In this document: in pieces, positions 33,326 through 44,847 of the stretch
Layout: every line of letters begins with the position of its first letter
Position numbering within the stretch: the stretch's first letter is position 1
Assembly (NCBI GenBank): GCA_009760855.2
Contig: WPIO01000009.1
Span: 8,695,001-8,759,000, forward strand
Origin: Cristatella mucedo
Lineage: Eukaryota > Bryozoa > Phylactolaemata > Cristatellidae
Direction: 5' to 3'
DNA: 64,000 bases
Notes under the pieces: generated by a model
Told to the model about the DNA's origin: nothing
The model's input: the letters and a program-made list of their open reading frames with translations, nothing else
Database searches by the model: none
Translations under genes and position numbers: made by a program

Positions 33326-34095
33326 GATATAAATCTCTATTTGGGGTGCTTTACGAAAAATATAAAATATAATTCATTTATATAGCGCCCCAAGAGAGCT
33401 TAATCTCTATTCAGGCGCTTCACATATGCCTCGGGGCTGGAGCCCACGACCTCAGTCAGACCTTGGTCGGGGCGAGCACCTTAACCGCTAGACCAAACCA
33501 GCTCGGCGTTTACGAGTTTTCCTTAAAAGAAGCGTCTAAATTGATTAGTGACAGCATGCGTGGTGCTAGCACAAATTAGGAAACAATACAAATTCACGCA
33601 GACCAAGCAACTGCCATGTCGAAACGAGATTAATTTTTATTCTGTTTTACCTTTCAACAAGTCAGGAAATGTTTTTTCGGGGAGTGTTGTGACGTTAGTC
33701 GTAAGCAAGTTAAGGACTTTGGGAGTATACTAAGTGGAGGCATGGTCCTCAAAAGATGTCAGAGGTTGGTCAGTGGCTTTCATGAACGGCTTGATCATAA
33801 GAGCGGATAATGTAATGCCTAGCCTGTCCGGGAGAAATTTTGGATAGGTAGGCCGGAGCAAAAAATAATGGATTAAATTTAAAGTGAGTGGCAAAACCTT
33901 AAAGTAGATATGGTCCTTGATGGGGAGCCAGTGAAGGTCGGTGAGAAGTGTGAAACCGCGACGTTCGCGACAAAAGAGCCGAGGCTGCAGAGATTTGCAT
34001 TAAGCGCGCCTGCGCCTTATTGCACGAGCCCGAAGACCTTCGAGCAGTGAGGTTCAGAAGTCTAGACTGGATATTGCAAATTGGTGAACCAACTC
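33326..34095 (-). mobile_element. Second L2-B copy, interrupted by SINE-1
   Basis: A short tail remnant (AATCTCTATTTGGGGTGC) lies at about 33330-33355. After a SINE-1 insertion the UTR and ORF2 C-terminus continue from 33510 to 34095 in the antisense direction. The sequence is strongly diverged. Confidence 0.7.
33369..33507 (-). mobile_element. SINE-1 (tRNA-derived), near full length
   Basis: On the minus strand: GCCGAGCTGGTTTGGTCTAG (box A region), AAGGTGCTCGCCCCGACC, GGTCGTGGGCTCCAGCCCC (box B), and the tail AAGCGCCTGAATAGAGATTA...GCGCTATATAAATGAATT. Confidence 0.88.
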
Positions 34096-34489
34096 GGATA
34101 GAGAGGCAGTGTAGCTCAGATATAGAAGCTTAAATATAAAATAAAAGGCTTATAGTATAATGTAGAAGATTAAAAGCATGACAGAGGCACGCTGAAAAGT
34201 GCCGCGGCACGCGCCGGCAGATACGCAAGTGAATTCCAAGTAGTAGCATCGCCTGCCAAAACACTTAAAACAGACGCACATTATTACCGTCTCTGAGAGT
34301 AGTCACATACAGCAGCTTCCAGCTCCTTACATCGCAATTACAACATCTCGCCTCCTCGGCCTGGCCTTTGCTGATTTCGTGCTCAAGATGCACATATACT
34401 GTTACTCACTTTTAGATCTATTTGATTTCGACTTCCGCTTTGCTATATAAAATAATGACGCCCCCGGCACTAATACTCCGCTTCTCTGA

Positions 34490-34655
34490 CTTTGGTGGCT
34501 TAGCTAAAGCCTCAAGGCAACCTCAAAGCCTTAGGAGACCGTGAGATTGGTGCCTATGGATCTAAAACCTAGAGCCTAGAGCAGGCTGACATCTTGAAAT
34601 TTCCAGATTTGACGAAATAGAAAGGGAAGCTAAACGTCTGCCCGCTCCTCACAGT
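34490..34655 (+). mobile_element. Highly degraded L2-B C-terminal fragment
   Basis: AACCTCAAAGCCTTAGGAGA followed by CCGTGAGATT aligns with the conserved AACCTCAAATCCTTCGGAGA...CCGTGCC block. The lysine-rich ORF end follows in degraded form. Confidence 0.5.
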
Positions 34656-35344
34656 ACATGCACTGCGTACATGATACATACTTGGCTCCTTTCATGCGTC
34701 TGGGATCTTGGTGTCTACCGGTGCGTGAGCGTTATTGTGATCAGACATTCGCTGCGCTTTCGTACAAGCCTGAATGAAGTGCTTAAAGAGATTCGATTAT
34801 CGTTGAGTAGAAAGCGAAAGTAAGTGAACATAATTATTTGCATTAATCTCTCAGAACCACAATTTTGCAATCAATTAAATGAAGCCGAAATTAGATGCTC
34901 GAATTTTTAGGACCTAAATTACCAAAGCACTAACGTTGAGCACATGCAAAAAGATGGTATGGAATTTTGAATACTTTTTTTGAAATTTTGAATTTGCTGC
35001 GAATCCTAAAAGAAAACGAACCAAAGGATTTGAAACATTGGTCTTAACTTGTCTTTTGCCTGTCGTAGCATGCATTACGCGAGCACTGCGAAATTTAGTA
35101 GACGCATATACATTCTCTCAAGTTCATTAGCAAATGTCAGAGTGAACCCTTAAAAACAACCATTTTCAGACCATAATTCCTTGAAACTGCACCTCACGCA
35201 CCCATCGCATTTTAAGCAAATTGTATGCCATAAATTATCTCAATTCTTAGAGAATGATTGACCTTGACGGACAGTGCATCTCTTGAGCATGGACATTTAC
35301 AGATACTAGGATAAATAGTCAACACGACTTAACGAGACTTGAAT

Positions 35345-35660
35345 CATACTAAGTCAATGCAGATAATGATAGACGCCGGAAGCGAATTAAAGGCTGGGTA
35401 CAAGAACTGAAGACCCGATCTCCAAATGATTCCAGCTTAGCGCCAGAAATAGAACGAAAGCTGGAAGTCGTGAACGGGTGGTGCTTGAGTTAGAGGTCGG
35501 ATAGGTAAACTGGTGTAAGCGAGTGACGCGACCGGCAAGCAGGCGACACATACTATTCTTACCTCGATGCAAAGCTTGATTGGGGGAGTCGGTGAAGCTC
35601 AGACGAAAGTGGCAACCAAAGTGTTGATGACATAGCAGACGAGCTGACGAGTGTTTTCTT
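35345..35660 (-). mobile_element. Degraded L2-B C-terminal fragment
   Basis: Antisense similarity to the block running from CGAACTAAA..GGTCTCCAAA through AGATCTGATAGGTAGGCTGG to GCTTGATTGG. It is recognisable only by order and short words. Confidence 0.5.
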
Positions 35661-35784
35661 TATCGCTGCTGCTGCTACTTATAACGAAGAACCTTTGGCT
35701 GCAACTCTACCCAACCAAACTGAATAAGTGGGTCTGGACGCTCGAGAGTTTTCCATTACTCACCTAACATCTCGCCGGCTTTCG

Positions 35785-36092
35785 CTCAGTTCGCGGTAGC
35801 CATGGAATAAGAATATGCATAACATGGAAGCGAGTGCCACCCCGTTGGACCTGAGGAGCGAAAGCTTCTATCGTCAGCAGTTTCTAAGCAAAAGAGTGAA
35901 ACAGCTAACTTAGTGCATTTAGAGGGCCAGAGGGTACGACGAGGAGGCTGAAACTGGTGCAGCAGTTCAGCCTCCTCGTCTTGGTATGAAGGAGCCAAGC
36001 CATGGAGGGGCGTGTGGTACTTAGCAAGAATATCACTTTTCAACTGAGCGACTGGGAGCCGTCGAAGCTGCTTCAGTGAAAGATGCACGTGG
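35785..36092 (-). mobile_element. L2-A C-terminal fragment
   Basis: The minus-strand frame reads HGLAPSYQ, LLHQFQPPR, DDRSFRSSGPTGWHSLPC. This is the L2-A C-terminal signature. The UTR is absent. Confidence 0.75.
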
Positions 36093-36664
36093 CTGACCTC
36101 TGGGATCCTTCTTTGGCCAGCCTGAAGGCGTATTCGTTATATGCTACTGAGGCTTATTGGCGTTTTTTTGGTATCCTAGCTCGAGCTGAAATAAGTCCAG
36201 CCTAGATCGAACAAGGGAGATAGTTTGATTTCTTAGCCAGCCTACCCGCTATTTCTAATTTCAGACAGAGGTCGAACATAATGGCTTGTTGTGGAAGTGG
36301 TCTTCTTAAAGAAATTCGTAAACGCTAACCATTCGTCACAGAGGTCACCTAAATACCTAGCACACGCGATGACGGTCTCACTACAGCTTAACCAATTAGC
36401 GATGCGGCGCCAGTCGCATACGATCGAGGGCTGAGAGTCCTGCTTGAAGGGAATAGCAGAAACCTAGACACCACTGGTGCAAGCGCGAGAGACCTAATTT
36501 GACTGCTGTAATCTTGCCAAAGCAGGGCCTAATTATAGCTACGTTCATCAGCTGTAAGTAGGCCGACTTGACAGGGCCCTCGTCAGCTGACTCATCGTTA
36601 TGGAATAGCGTGCCTAGATCTCGGACAGGCGACGTCGCAGTGGTGGCGCTAGATGAGCCAATCT

Positions 36665-36830
<166 letters not shown>

Positions 36831-37009
36831 TCTTCCAACTTGAGGATGGCGCTAGTCTTGTCATCGCGTTCGATCCCATCTAAGGTTAGGGACTCTTTGC
36901 CACTAGTTAACGCGGTTGTGACAACGCGTCCCGATTAGAGCTAATCCCACTACAGAGTAAGCATTCATTCGGCGGCACAATGACCTTCTCAGGTATGCCA
37001 ACTTAAGTA

Positions 37010-37475
37010 AGGACTTGCCGTTTGTTCTGCCTTGTTTTTTTCGGTAGCGTTTGATATCGTTGATCAGTAGTCGTTCTCGGGTGTCTCTCATCTTGCCTAA
37101 ATATCACTGGCACTGTAAAGCAATAGTTCAGGTCTTATCTCAGTGGAGGAGTCCAAAGCATTTATGTCGACGGGCAACGGTCATCGGAGGAGCCTCTAAA
37201 GTGAGCGGTAATAATAATAATAATTATTATTATTATAGATTTACAATCAAATGTGCGTATGCATGCTTACACTATCATGCTGCCACTAACCATACTTGCA
37301 TGCTGACCCTGTGCATGTCACCCCTAACCATGTTATTCTTGTTGCTCATTGAGCATGCTTCCATTTACCATTCGATCGTGCTTCCTTTGTACCAAATGTT
37401 ACGTGCCTAGAAAGCGATTGAGTTTTCTGAGGGCACTTTGTCAAATGTATTATTATTGTTATTATTATTATTACT
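37010..37475 (+). mobile_element. L2-B mosaic: RT fragment joined to 3-prime end
   Basis: 37030-37200 resembles the RT palm region (TTTGATATCGTTGATC; TCAGGTCTTATCTCAGTGGA). After a short (AAT)n the 3-prime UTR follows (37250-37475) with the tail hairpin GTGCC...GGCAC and (ATT)n. The intervening ORF2 is deleted. Confidence 0.7.
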
Positions 37476-37545
37476 AATTGCTATGGAATTCACAGACAAC
37501 CCAATTTCTTTCTAGGCACTTACATTTGCTGCAAAAGAAGCACCC
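37476..37545 (-). mobile_element. L2-B tail fragment, antisense
   Basis: The reverse complement shows GCAAATGTAAGTGCCTAGAA then AGAAATTGGGTTGTCTG. It directly follows the (ATT)n end of the plus-strand copy, giving tail-to-tail arms. Confidence 0.65.
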
Positions 37546-37860
37546 CGGGGCCTCTGTGCTTTGTCCCCTTCTCTAAGCAGTCATTCCCTTTCGCTTGCTG
37601 ATGTAATGCCAAGAATAATTTAGGCTTTCATTTCTATGCAACTGACACACACCTGTTTTGATGCCTCCCTGCCTTACGGCAAGTAAAACTCTCTCAACTC
37701 CCTTTGTAGCTTCTGAACACAATCTAGGTGTCCTGTTCGAAAGCGATCGTTTACTAGACGACCACATCAGCTCCGCAGTAAAGTCGTTCTGCTTACAGCC
37801 TCTAAAAGTAATCTTCCACGTGGCTATTAAATCGGCAAAAGAATGGCGTATCCTCGGTTA
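37546..37860 (+). mobile_element. L2-B RT fragment
   Basis: Encodes the GPLLF...FHFYATDTH region (a mutated YADDTQ) and then, after a deletion, NLGVLFESDRLLDDHISSAV. This is RT palm to thumb order. Confidence 0.65.
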
Positions 37861-38650
37861 GTAAGCCAATTTCAAACATGTCTTAGTCAAAGCAAACAGG
37901 TCGAGTATCGTCAAATTATTAAGGGTTTATTAAATATTAAGGGCGCATTCCACAGGTACACTTTAACATGGCCGCCAGGGTTATAGTGGGCACGATAAAC
38001 GCAAAGTTGGAGCGGCTCAAAGCAAAGCATTGCTGAGGGAGAGCACTCTAGACGAGTCGAGACACGCGGCTGAACCACGATCCTCTCTGGCCGGTCTGGC
38101 CAGTCTTGTCTTGTCTACATTTCGTTCAGTAAGTCAGTGGGATAGGATGGACCACTTCAAGCTAATCTCATCGGTGACCGTACACTCACTGGCAGACTGC
38201 GGAAGCTCAGTGAAAAATAGAGTTACTTCAGTCATGACAAAAAATTTCAAGCCGTTTGGTTACAAGACATGCCAATCCAGTAACCGTAGCCGTGGCCGAG
38301 GCTTTGCGACGCTGGTTAACATGCAGGGGTAGAAGATTGCAGAATCGCATTTACTTAATTCAATTCTCCGTGGCATACGTGGGGAAGACACAATTTTTAG
38401 ACTTACGATAATCAATATAAAGAAACTCACCGAGTCGACAAAAATGCGAGAAGCAGCTTATAAAAAAAGCAGTAGGAATGAGATAAACAAACCACCTTTT
38501 CCTTCATCGTTAAAAATCATTGATATATGACGTAACGCCGTGTCGTCGAATTGCACTTCACCAAAAGTAGGTTTCTCATCGGCTGCCAAACGACGACTGC
38601 CAAAATTAAATAAATCATAGAGAAACCACTATCGTACGCACGCTCAATGA
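37861..38650. other. No gene recognised
   Basis: A 100-codon frame at 38030-38332 has no recognisable domain. Confidence 0.5.
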
Positions 38651-38654
38651 TAAA

Positions 38655-38790
38655 TATAATTAATTTATATAGCGCCCCAAGAGAACTTAATCTCTATTCA
38701 GGCGCTTCACATATGCCTCGGGGCTCGAGCCCACGACCTCAGTCAGACCTTGGTCGGGGCGAGCACCTTAACCGCTAGGCCAAACCAGCG
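38655..38790 (-). mobile_element. SINE-1 (tRNA-derived), near full length
   Basis: Almost identical to 33369-33507. The minus strand has GGTCGTGGGCTCGAGCCCC (box B) and a tail ending GCGCTATATAAATTAATT. Confidence 0.9.
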
Positions 38791-39198
38791 AATCTAATGA
38801 TTTGCAAAGCATCCTGCCCCTTATCAGAGCAGCAATCCATCATAGCAGCAGTTGCTATTTACTGTATTAGTCTCGAAGCAAGTTACGGCTGTTGCAGGAT
38901 TCACCACGCCAATGTCCGACACGGAAAGAACGGTCACTTTTGTCACCACATTTTGCAGTCGATGCCGTGGCACCAGACAGTTGAGCGTTGCATGCAACCA
39001 GTGCCATGTTGTCATGTGAAGCTGTTATCTCTCGCTTCCCTAGCCTTAATTCGGTTTTCACATTTCAGCACTCGTAGCTTCAACCGTGTCCAACTCCAGT
39101 GCTAAATTGCTCACCATATAGACCTTGGCATCCTCCAGATTTACGATATAGATTCATTCCTTCTGCAACCATTTGCACATTTAAGACCCCGATCATTA

Positions 39199-39240
39199 GG
39201 CCGAGCTGGTGTGGTCTAGCGGTTAACGGGGTAAACTCTG
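39199..39240 (+). mobile_element. SINE-1 head only
   Basis: GGCCGAGCTGGTGTGGTCTA followed by GCGGTTAA is the SINE-1 5-prime end. It then departs into unrelated sequence at ACGGGGTAAACTC. Confidence 0.6.
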
Positions 39241-39780
39241 AAATAAGGGGGGTAGGTCCACAAAAAATGGTCAATTTTTTTTCGAAATTTGCGTATTAAA
39301 GAGAAACTAGTTTTAAATGCATGCTCAAATTTTGGTGGTTGTAAGATGACTGGAACATGGTCAATAAAATTATTTTGTAAGACTTATTTAAACCGGAAGT
39401 CGTACATCGAGCTCAACAAAATAATTTTCTTTGACAAATAACTGAGCCGGAACTGCGGTTTTCTGGCGAACTCTGCGAATATAAGCTACTCAGCCCTAAA
39501 CGGACCCTCAAAAAATAACTTTTGAGAATGATAAAACGTAAAAGTTTCCCGGAAATGACACGCCCCTTGAGATCACACGTCCAACTGGTAGTATAACAAT
39601 ATCATAAAAGAGTAAACCCCCTATCGGCAGGGTGCCTAGTTCTGCCTCTGCTTCCCCGCCCCGCCCATAGTAACCGGCGGTAAACGGCATTCCAAGGCCC
39701 ACTCTTTATTTACTTGGCAGAAACCTGTTTCCATTGGTATGTTTACATCGGATCACAAACCGGAAGTGACTGTCATGAGC
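39241..39780. other. No gene recognised
   Basis: Unique-looking sequence between two SINE-1 pieces. Confidence 0.5.
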
Positions 39781-39781
39781 T

Positions 39782-39914
39782 GCCGAGCTGGTTTGGTCCG
39801 GCGGTTAAGGTGCTCGCCCCGACCAAGGTCTGCCTGAGGTCGTGGGCTCGAGCCCCGAGGCACATGTGAAGCGCCTGAATAGAGATTAAGTTCTCTTGGG
39901 GCGCTATATGCATG
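39782..39914 (+). mobile_element. SINE-1 (tRNA-derived), intact reference copy
   Basis: Head GCCGAGCTGGTTTGGTCC, then GGTTAAGGTGCTCGCC. Box B is GGTCGTGGGCTCGAGCCCC. The tail is AAGCGCCTGAATAGAGATTA, then AGTTCTCTTGGGGCGC and TATATGCATGAATTATA. Promoter-like boxes A and B would be read by RNA polymerase III. The tail leads into a long (TA)n run. Confidence 0.92.
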
Positions 39915-40039
<125 letters not shown>

Positions 40040-41470
40040 TAACCTGTGCCTTCAAATCAGCCGCTCTCATTGTGAGTACACACAAATGCGGCCAGACGCT
40101 TCTCAGCTGGGCCTATGGGCTCTGTAGCTCATCGTAATAAGCGTCGCTTCGACAAAACAATTAGCTCGAGTTTGGTGAGAAAAAGCTCTGAAATTCGCTA
40201 GTTTTGATTACAAGAGTCTGCTTAATCGGATTATGCTCAACTGTCAATGTTTCCGAATCCAAAATATGGCAGAAAAAGCAGACGCTTCAGCTTTCAGACT
40301 TCATTCCACGATTAGCCCGTAACTTGAACCCGCCAGATCGTAAAAAATGTTTCAGGCAAGACCCTCATCAGTATAGGCAGATAGATTGTAAAGCAAGATT
40401 TAGTTATTTCCTACGTGGTACAAGAAAGATTGCATTATCATAAATCGCTGTTAAAGGGCCTGGTCTTCACTGGTATAGCATAGCTCACACACGGTACACA
40501 TCAGAATAAACAAATCAAATAGATAAATACGCCACAGTTTCTAACCGTAAAGGACACATACAATTTAAGACTTAATTTATTGCTGGCATATTTGTGACAT
40601 CATAAGTTAAGAGCACGTGTGACAGCTCCATAGCTAAAGGCTTTGGCTCATAATAGGTTCAAGGGCTTCAACAATGTGCCACCGTTGTTGGCTGCAGGGG
40701 TCGGCATCGAGGTCGCTTGTCGGGAGCTCTACCACAGATGCTTGTATCTCAGGGCAGATTGGTTGATACCGCCAGATGCAATGGCTAGTCACAAGAAGCA
40801 TGGCAGATCGCTACTATCTTTTGAGTTACAACCGAAACCGAAAAAGTTGGACCTGACAGGAAGTAGCGGTCTACGAGTTAAGAGCTGTCATGCTTAGACA
40901 ATCAATATTCATGCTGTCTTTGCGGCAGTATTATATATACTGTCATAGTTGTGTAGTTTTAGGCCTATTAAATACTTATTTAGAGGCTGTCATTAGGTAA
41001 ATACTATCAGGTTGTTTCACATCGAGAAGACTTCTTTATCAGATAACTATTGATGTGTACTCAGCCGTGGTTAGCCACCTATTCATTTCTTATTAGTTTC
41101 TGCTGGACGACGATTGCATCTAATTCTCAAAGAGTGGGCAGAGATATCTCTTAGAGAGGACCCGCGACGGGCAGCAGGGTTAAGTTCCCTGTCTATGGGA
41201 TTGTGAACGACATGTGCACATCTAAACGCAACTCGTTTAGTAAGAATATGCCTAGATTATGAGCTGATGTCACGGGAGTGATGCCAGATGAACAAATCTT
41301 GAGGATGAGGCCTTCCAGCTTTGAGGGTGACACTAAAGTTGCTTATAACTATTATTGTTTGTCTTATCGTCATTAAGCTTTAGGAAGTTAGTGGCCACCG
41401 AAGTGAATATCGTCGAGGCAGGCTAAAAGAAAACTAATTGAGTCGGATCATTAGCAGCACTTTGAAGATT
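40040..41470. other. No gene recognised
   Basis: Unique-looking sequence. Frames at 40204-40443 and 40643-40897 show no recognisable domain. Confidence 0.5.
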
Positions 41471-41476
41471 CGAAAG

Positions 41477-41516
41477 AGACACACACACACACACACACAA
41501 CACACACACACACACA

Positions 41517-41548
<32 letters not shown>

Positions 41549-41550
41549 TT
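41477..41550. repeat. (CA)n then (TA)n microsatellite
   Basis: CA repeat with two AACACA interruptions, ending in ATATATAT. Confidence 0.95.
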
Positions 41551-41892
41551 AAGGATGTGTCAAAATGCCCGAGTCCTAAAGCTCGGGACACTACAGCACG
41601 ATCGTCCGGCTTTCCCGGTGTAAATGGAGAATGTGACTGATTGGCCTTCGACTGCTGTATCCGGCCATCAGGCGCTGGACAGAGTTGAGGCCAAATCGAT
41701 ATCTCCATACACTAACTGCTGAGAAGTTTACCGCCTCTGTATTCCACGTCCAGGCATAGTGGATACAAGCTTCTTTGCAAAGGCCGAAAATACGGCTTCT
41801 TCGGGGCCAAAATTGGTCCGACTCTCTTTTCGGATCCGCTAAAAGGGGTGGTGCAAGCTTCTCTGTTCATACATTCGACATCCGCTTTCAGC

Positions 41893-42065
41893 CATTATAA
41901 TAATAATAATATAATAATAATATTGCACTTGATAAAGCGCCCTCAGAGAACTTAATCTCTTTCTAGGCGCTTTACATTTGCTGCAAAGTGATACGCAATA
42001 GAATAGTAAGTAAAATCATGCTTGAAAAACAAACAAAATGAATAACATGGTTAGGGGTTACATGT
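41893..42065 (-). mobile_element. L2-B 3-prime end, antisense
   Basis: (AAT)n at 41897-41930, then the hairpin (AAAGCGCC/GGCGCTTT in inverse) and about 100 bp of UTR ending near GGTTAGGGGTTACATG. Severely 5-prime truncated. Confidence 0.9.
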
Positions 42066-42233
42066 GATTGGTTGCATTGGCACATGGGCTTAAATTTGGC
42101 TACGCACGTGGCCGATTTCTAAGTAAAATTATTAGCCGTTGCTGCGTAAAAAATAAAAGTAAAGATCAGCTGATCAAACAGCCTCATATGTAAAGCTACA
42201 GAAGGACCACAGCGGATATCAACCGAATTTAAA

Positions 42234-42310
42234 TAGGCAATAAAGGATTACCTGCTGCATTGCTGGAACCCACGACTCGAGCAGTGAAGAACAAGAAACT
42301 TACCCCTGAG
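42234..42310 (-). mobile_element. SINE-2 fragment
   Basis: The minus strand has CTTGTTCTTCACTGCTCGAG, GTCGTGGGTTCCAGC (box B) and GGTAATCCTTTATTGCC (body). Confidence 0.6.
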
Positions 42311-43795
42311 CGGAGAGCCAGTGTAGCGAGTGCATTTCTAGGCAGCCGGCTCGACCAGCAGAATTTTCCCCAGATGCCCCTCCTTCCGCGTCGAATCAGC
42401 CAGACGCTGCGGCACTGGCGCGCCTTATTTGGTTGCCTTCATTATGCTCGCTAACTCTCTTTTTAGCTCGGCAGGTCGCCGATTCGCCGCAGCAAGTATG
42501 GCTGCACTTTGCCAGCAATGCAGCGAATGCCTCGAAGCGAGTAAGCAGGAATGAATTGTGAGTGCATCTAGAAATTACGTCACGGCCTTACCCAGCGGCA
42601 GCTGGGATGAGTTGAGAGGGACTCTCTACGGGGTCCGCTTTCCCGTTCGCCCGTCAACTTTACGACAGCCACATGGCCACCAACGTTAAAGAAATCAGCT
42701 GTCCAAAGAAAATTCTATATTTTCCACCTCGCCGATTGCTGCTGCACTCATTTGTATAGCTGTATCGAAAATAGAGGCGAAACTGTCTGGAGGCGCATTT
42801 GAGACGCGTCAAACGCGTCTGCGCGCAGTGCGTTTGGGCTATTATCTTGGGCTTTTACCTCGCGAAATCTGCAAAGTTGACTCGCTGTGAGTGTGCGCTG
42901 GCCACCTATCGCCCCGCGCGAATTCAAGCGAAGTCGGCAACTGTAAAGCGACCGTTATGCTGACTGCGCAGCCGGAGAACGTAGCCTGTTCCTTCCGCAT
43001 GCCCCTGCGTGCACTTGCAGGCGCCACTCCACAACACTGCCCTGCGCCCGAACTTAAGGCGATCGAGTTTTGAAGCTTCGCAAGCCCATTCTCGGTGGCC
43101 ACCAGGATCGCCGCCGCTGCGCGTTGCAGAGTTGCCCAGGGAAGACGCCGACAGGCAAAAGGTCTGCGTAGGGGTCGATCTCATCCAGGCCATTAGAGTG
43201 AGCTTCTTTGAGGTGGGAAGTTGAGCAGCCACGGAGAGTAGCCGGCGGCGAGCTGACGTTGGACTAGACGGGAAAAAGAAGATTTTCGGCGAAGATTGCC
43301 GAAATTGGATTCGATTAATAGTTGGAGGATCCGGGCCAACTTGGTATGGCTGACGCTTCGATCTGCGGGAATGTTAGACCTGGCCACAAGAAGAGAATGG
43401 CCGACAGAATGCAAATGGCCGCCGACTGCAGCAAAGACGAATTCCCTGGCTGCACGATTTCCATTTAGAAATACGATGTCCACTGACGGGGCCATCTCTT
43501 GAGTAGCGTGGCTGGGTAGTTCATTTACCTCTCGACGCTACGACCTCGGAGCGCTGGCTGGCTGGTAGATCTGGTGCGACGCTCTGTCGCAGACGGCCGA
43601 CAGTGTGCGATTGGCTTCGTGGCTCTGCCTTATTTCTTCGACTTTGAAAACCTTATGCAAATGTAGCAGGATTGCCGCTGGCCACTGACTTTCGCCAACG
43701 ATCGCTTGCGCATCGCCAGCATAGTCTGCCTCGCTTTCGGGACCGGCGCTCTAGAGGCTGGCTTTAAATTTCGCCGCAGTGGCCGCCGGTGCTCA
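42311..43795. other. No gene recognised, moderately GC-rich
   Basis: Frames on both strands at 42.84-43.50 kb overlap each other and show no known domain. It may be upstream or regulatory sequence of the candidate gene at 44.1 kb. Confidence 0.35.
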
Positions 43796-43796
43796 T

Positions 43797-43808
43797 CTCT
43801 TCTCTCTC

Positions 43809-43896
<88 letters not shown>
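43797..43896. repeat. (CT)n microsatellite
   Basis: About 97 bp of (CT)n with one TTT interruption, directly upstream of the GC-rich island. Confidence 0.97.
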
Positions 43897-43897
<1 letters not shown>

Positions 43898-43899
43898 GA

Positions 43900-44460
43900 C
43901 CTCCTAGAGACCTCTTCGGTACGAGCTACTGAGGACGAAGCCGTTGCCGCAGCGGCGGCGGCGCCGGCGACGAGCGTGAATTCTCGCTTCGCGCGGCTGA
44001 CATTGGTTTATCGGAGCCGTGTGACTTTCGCGGCACGCGCTGCAGTCGCGTAAGTGGAACCAGGCGGCGGGCCATCTGGCGTGACGGCGCGAGCGGCGGG
44101 CCGCCGCTGCAGACGTGCCACGATGCCTGCACAGAAGCGTGCGCGCCGAGCTGGAAGGAGACCTATCGCTCCACTCAGTACCAGCCGCCGGTCACGCAGC
44201 CTGAGCAGTGACGCGGTAAGCTTCTCATCCGTTCGCGATTGGCTCTGATTGGCTCTGATTCAAAGCCGGCCCGGACCGGCCCTCGGCGTCGTCTTGGTCT
44301 TTCTCGCTCTCGAGTCGAAGCGATAGTCGACCGCGTCAAGTTGCAACTGCTGCTGAGAGCCTCTGCTACAGCTAAACTGCAGCAGCTTGACGCGCGCCAC
44401 TCAGAGTGCGTCTTTCTTATTAAGATGGCTGCCCCGTTGAAGAATGGCTAGCCGCTCATG
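43900..44460 (+). promoter_or_regulatory. CpG-rich island, candidate promoter and 5-prime leader
   Basis: Dense CpG and GCC/CGG words (for example 43945-43972 and 44060-44110) contrast with the surrounding sequence. Two good donor-like sites occur on the + strand, GTAAGT at 44050 and GTAAGC at 44216. This supports transcription rightwards, but no TATA box or initiator is defined. Confidence 0.45.
44123..44215 (+). CDS. Candidate first coding exon of an unknown basic protein
   Basis: The ATG at 44123 has A at -3. It opens 31 codons that end exactly at a donor-like GCG|GTAAGC (GT at 44216), giving a phase-0 intron. The peptide starts MPAQKRARRAGRRP and ends SRRSRSLSSDA. It is very basic with clustered Arg/Lys, like a nuclear-localisation segment, and Ser-rich at the end. 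The same frame is open upstream to a stop at 44051-44053. I do not recognise the family and cannot identify a second exon, since the next kilobases are SINE and LINE sequence. This is the best host-gene candidate in the window but remains an inference. Confidence 0.35.
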
Positions 44461-44548
44461 TCAGTCGCTCTCCTCTGGACAAGTGGCTGCAGCAACCTGC
44501 AAGATGCACGACTCAGCTCGCCATAGACATTGGCTGCGTATGAAAATA

Positions 44549-44690
44549 TAATTCATTTGTATAGCGCCCCTAGAGAACTTAATCTCTGTTCAGGCGCTTC
44601 ACATATGCCTCCAGGCTCGAGCCCACGACCTCAGCCAGACCTTGCTCGGGGGCGAGCACCTTAACCGCCGGACCAAACCAGCTCGGCTGC
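44549..44690 (-). mobile_element. SINE-1 (tRNA-derived), near full length
   Basis: The minus strand runs GCCGAGCTGGTTTGGTCC, box B GGTCGTGGGCTCGAGCC, tail AAGCGCCTGAACAGAGATTA, and end TATACAAATGAATTATA. Confidence 0.9.
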
Positions 44691-44847
44691 ACCATTGAGA
44701 AGTCGTCAGACTGCGCGTTAATTAAAGAATACAAAGCTACATAATCTGTAAAATAACAAGAGCAATAAAAAATGCTAAAGTACCGTGCGAGAGCTTAATC
44801 CTTTTTTGCCTTTTTTAAAATTTGCATTTTTTGAATGGGAGCCATAT

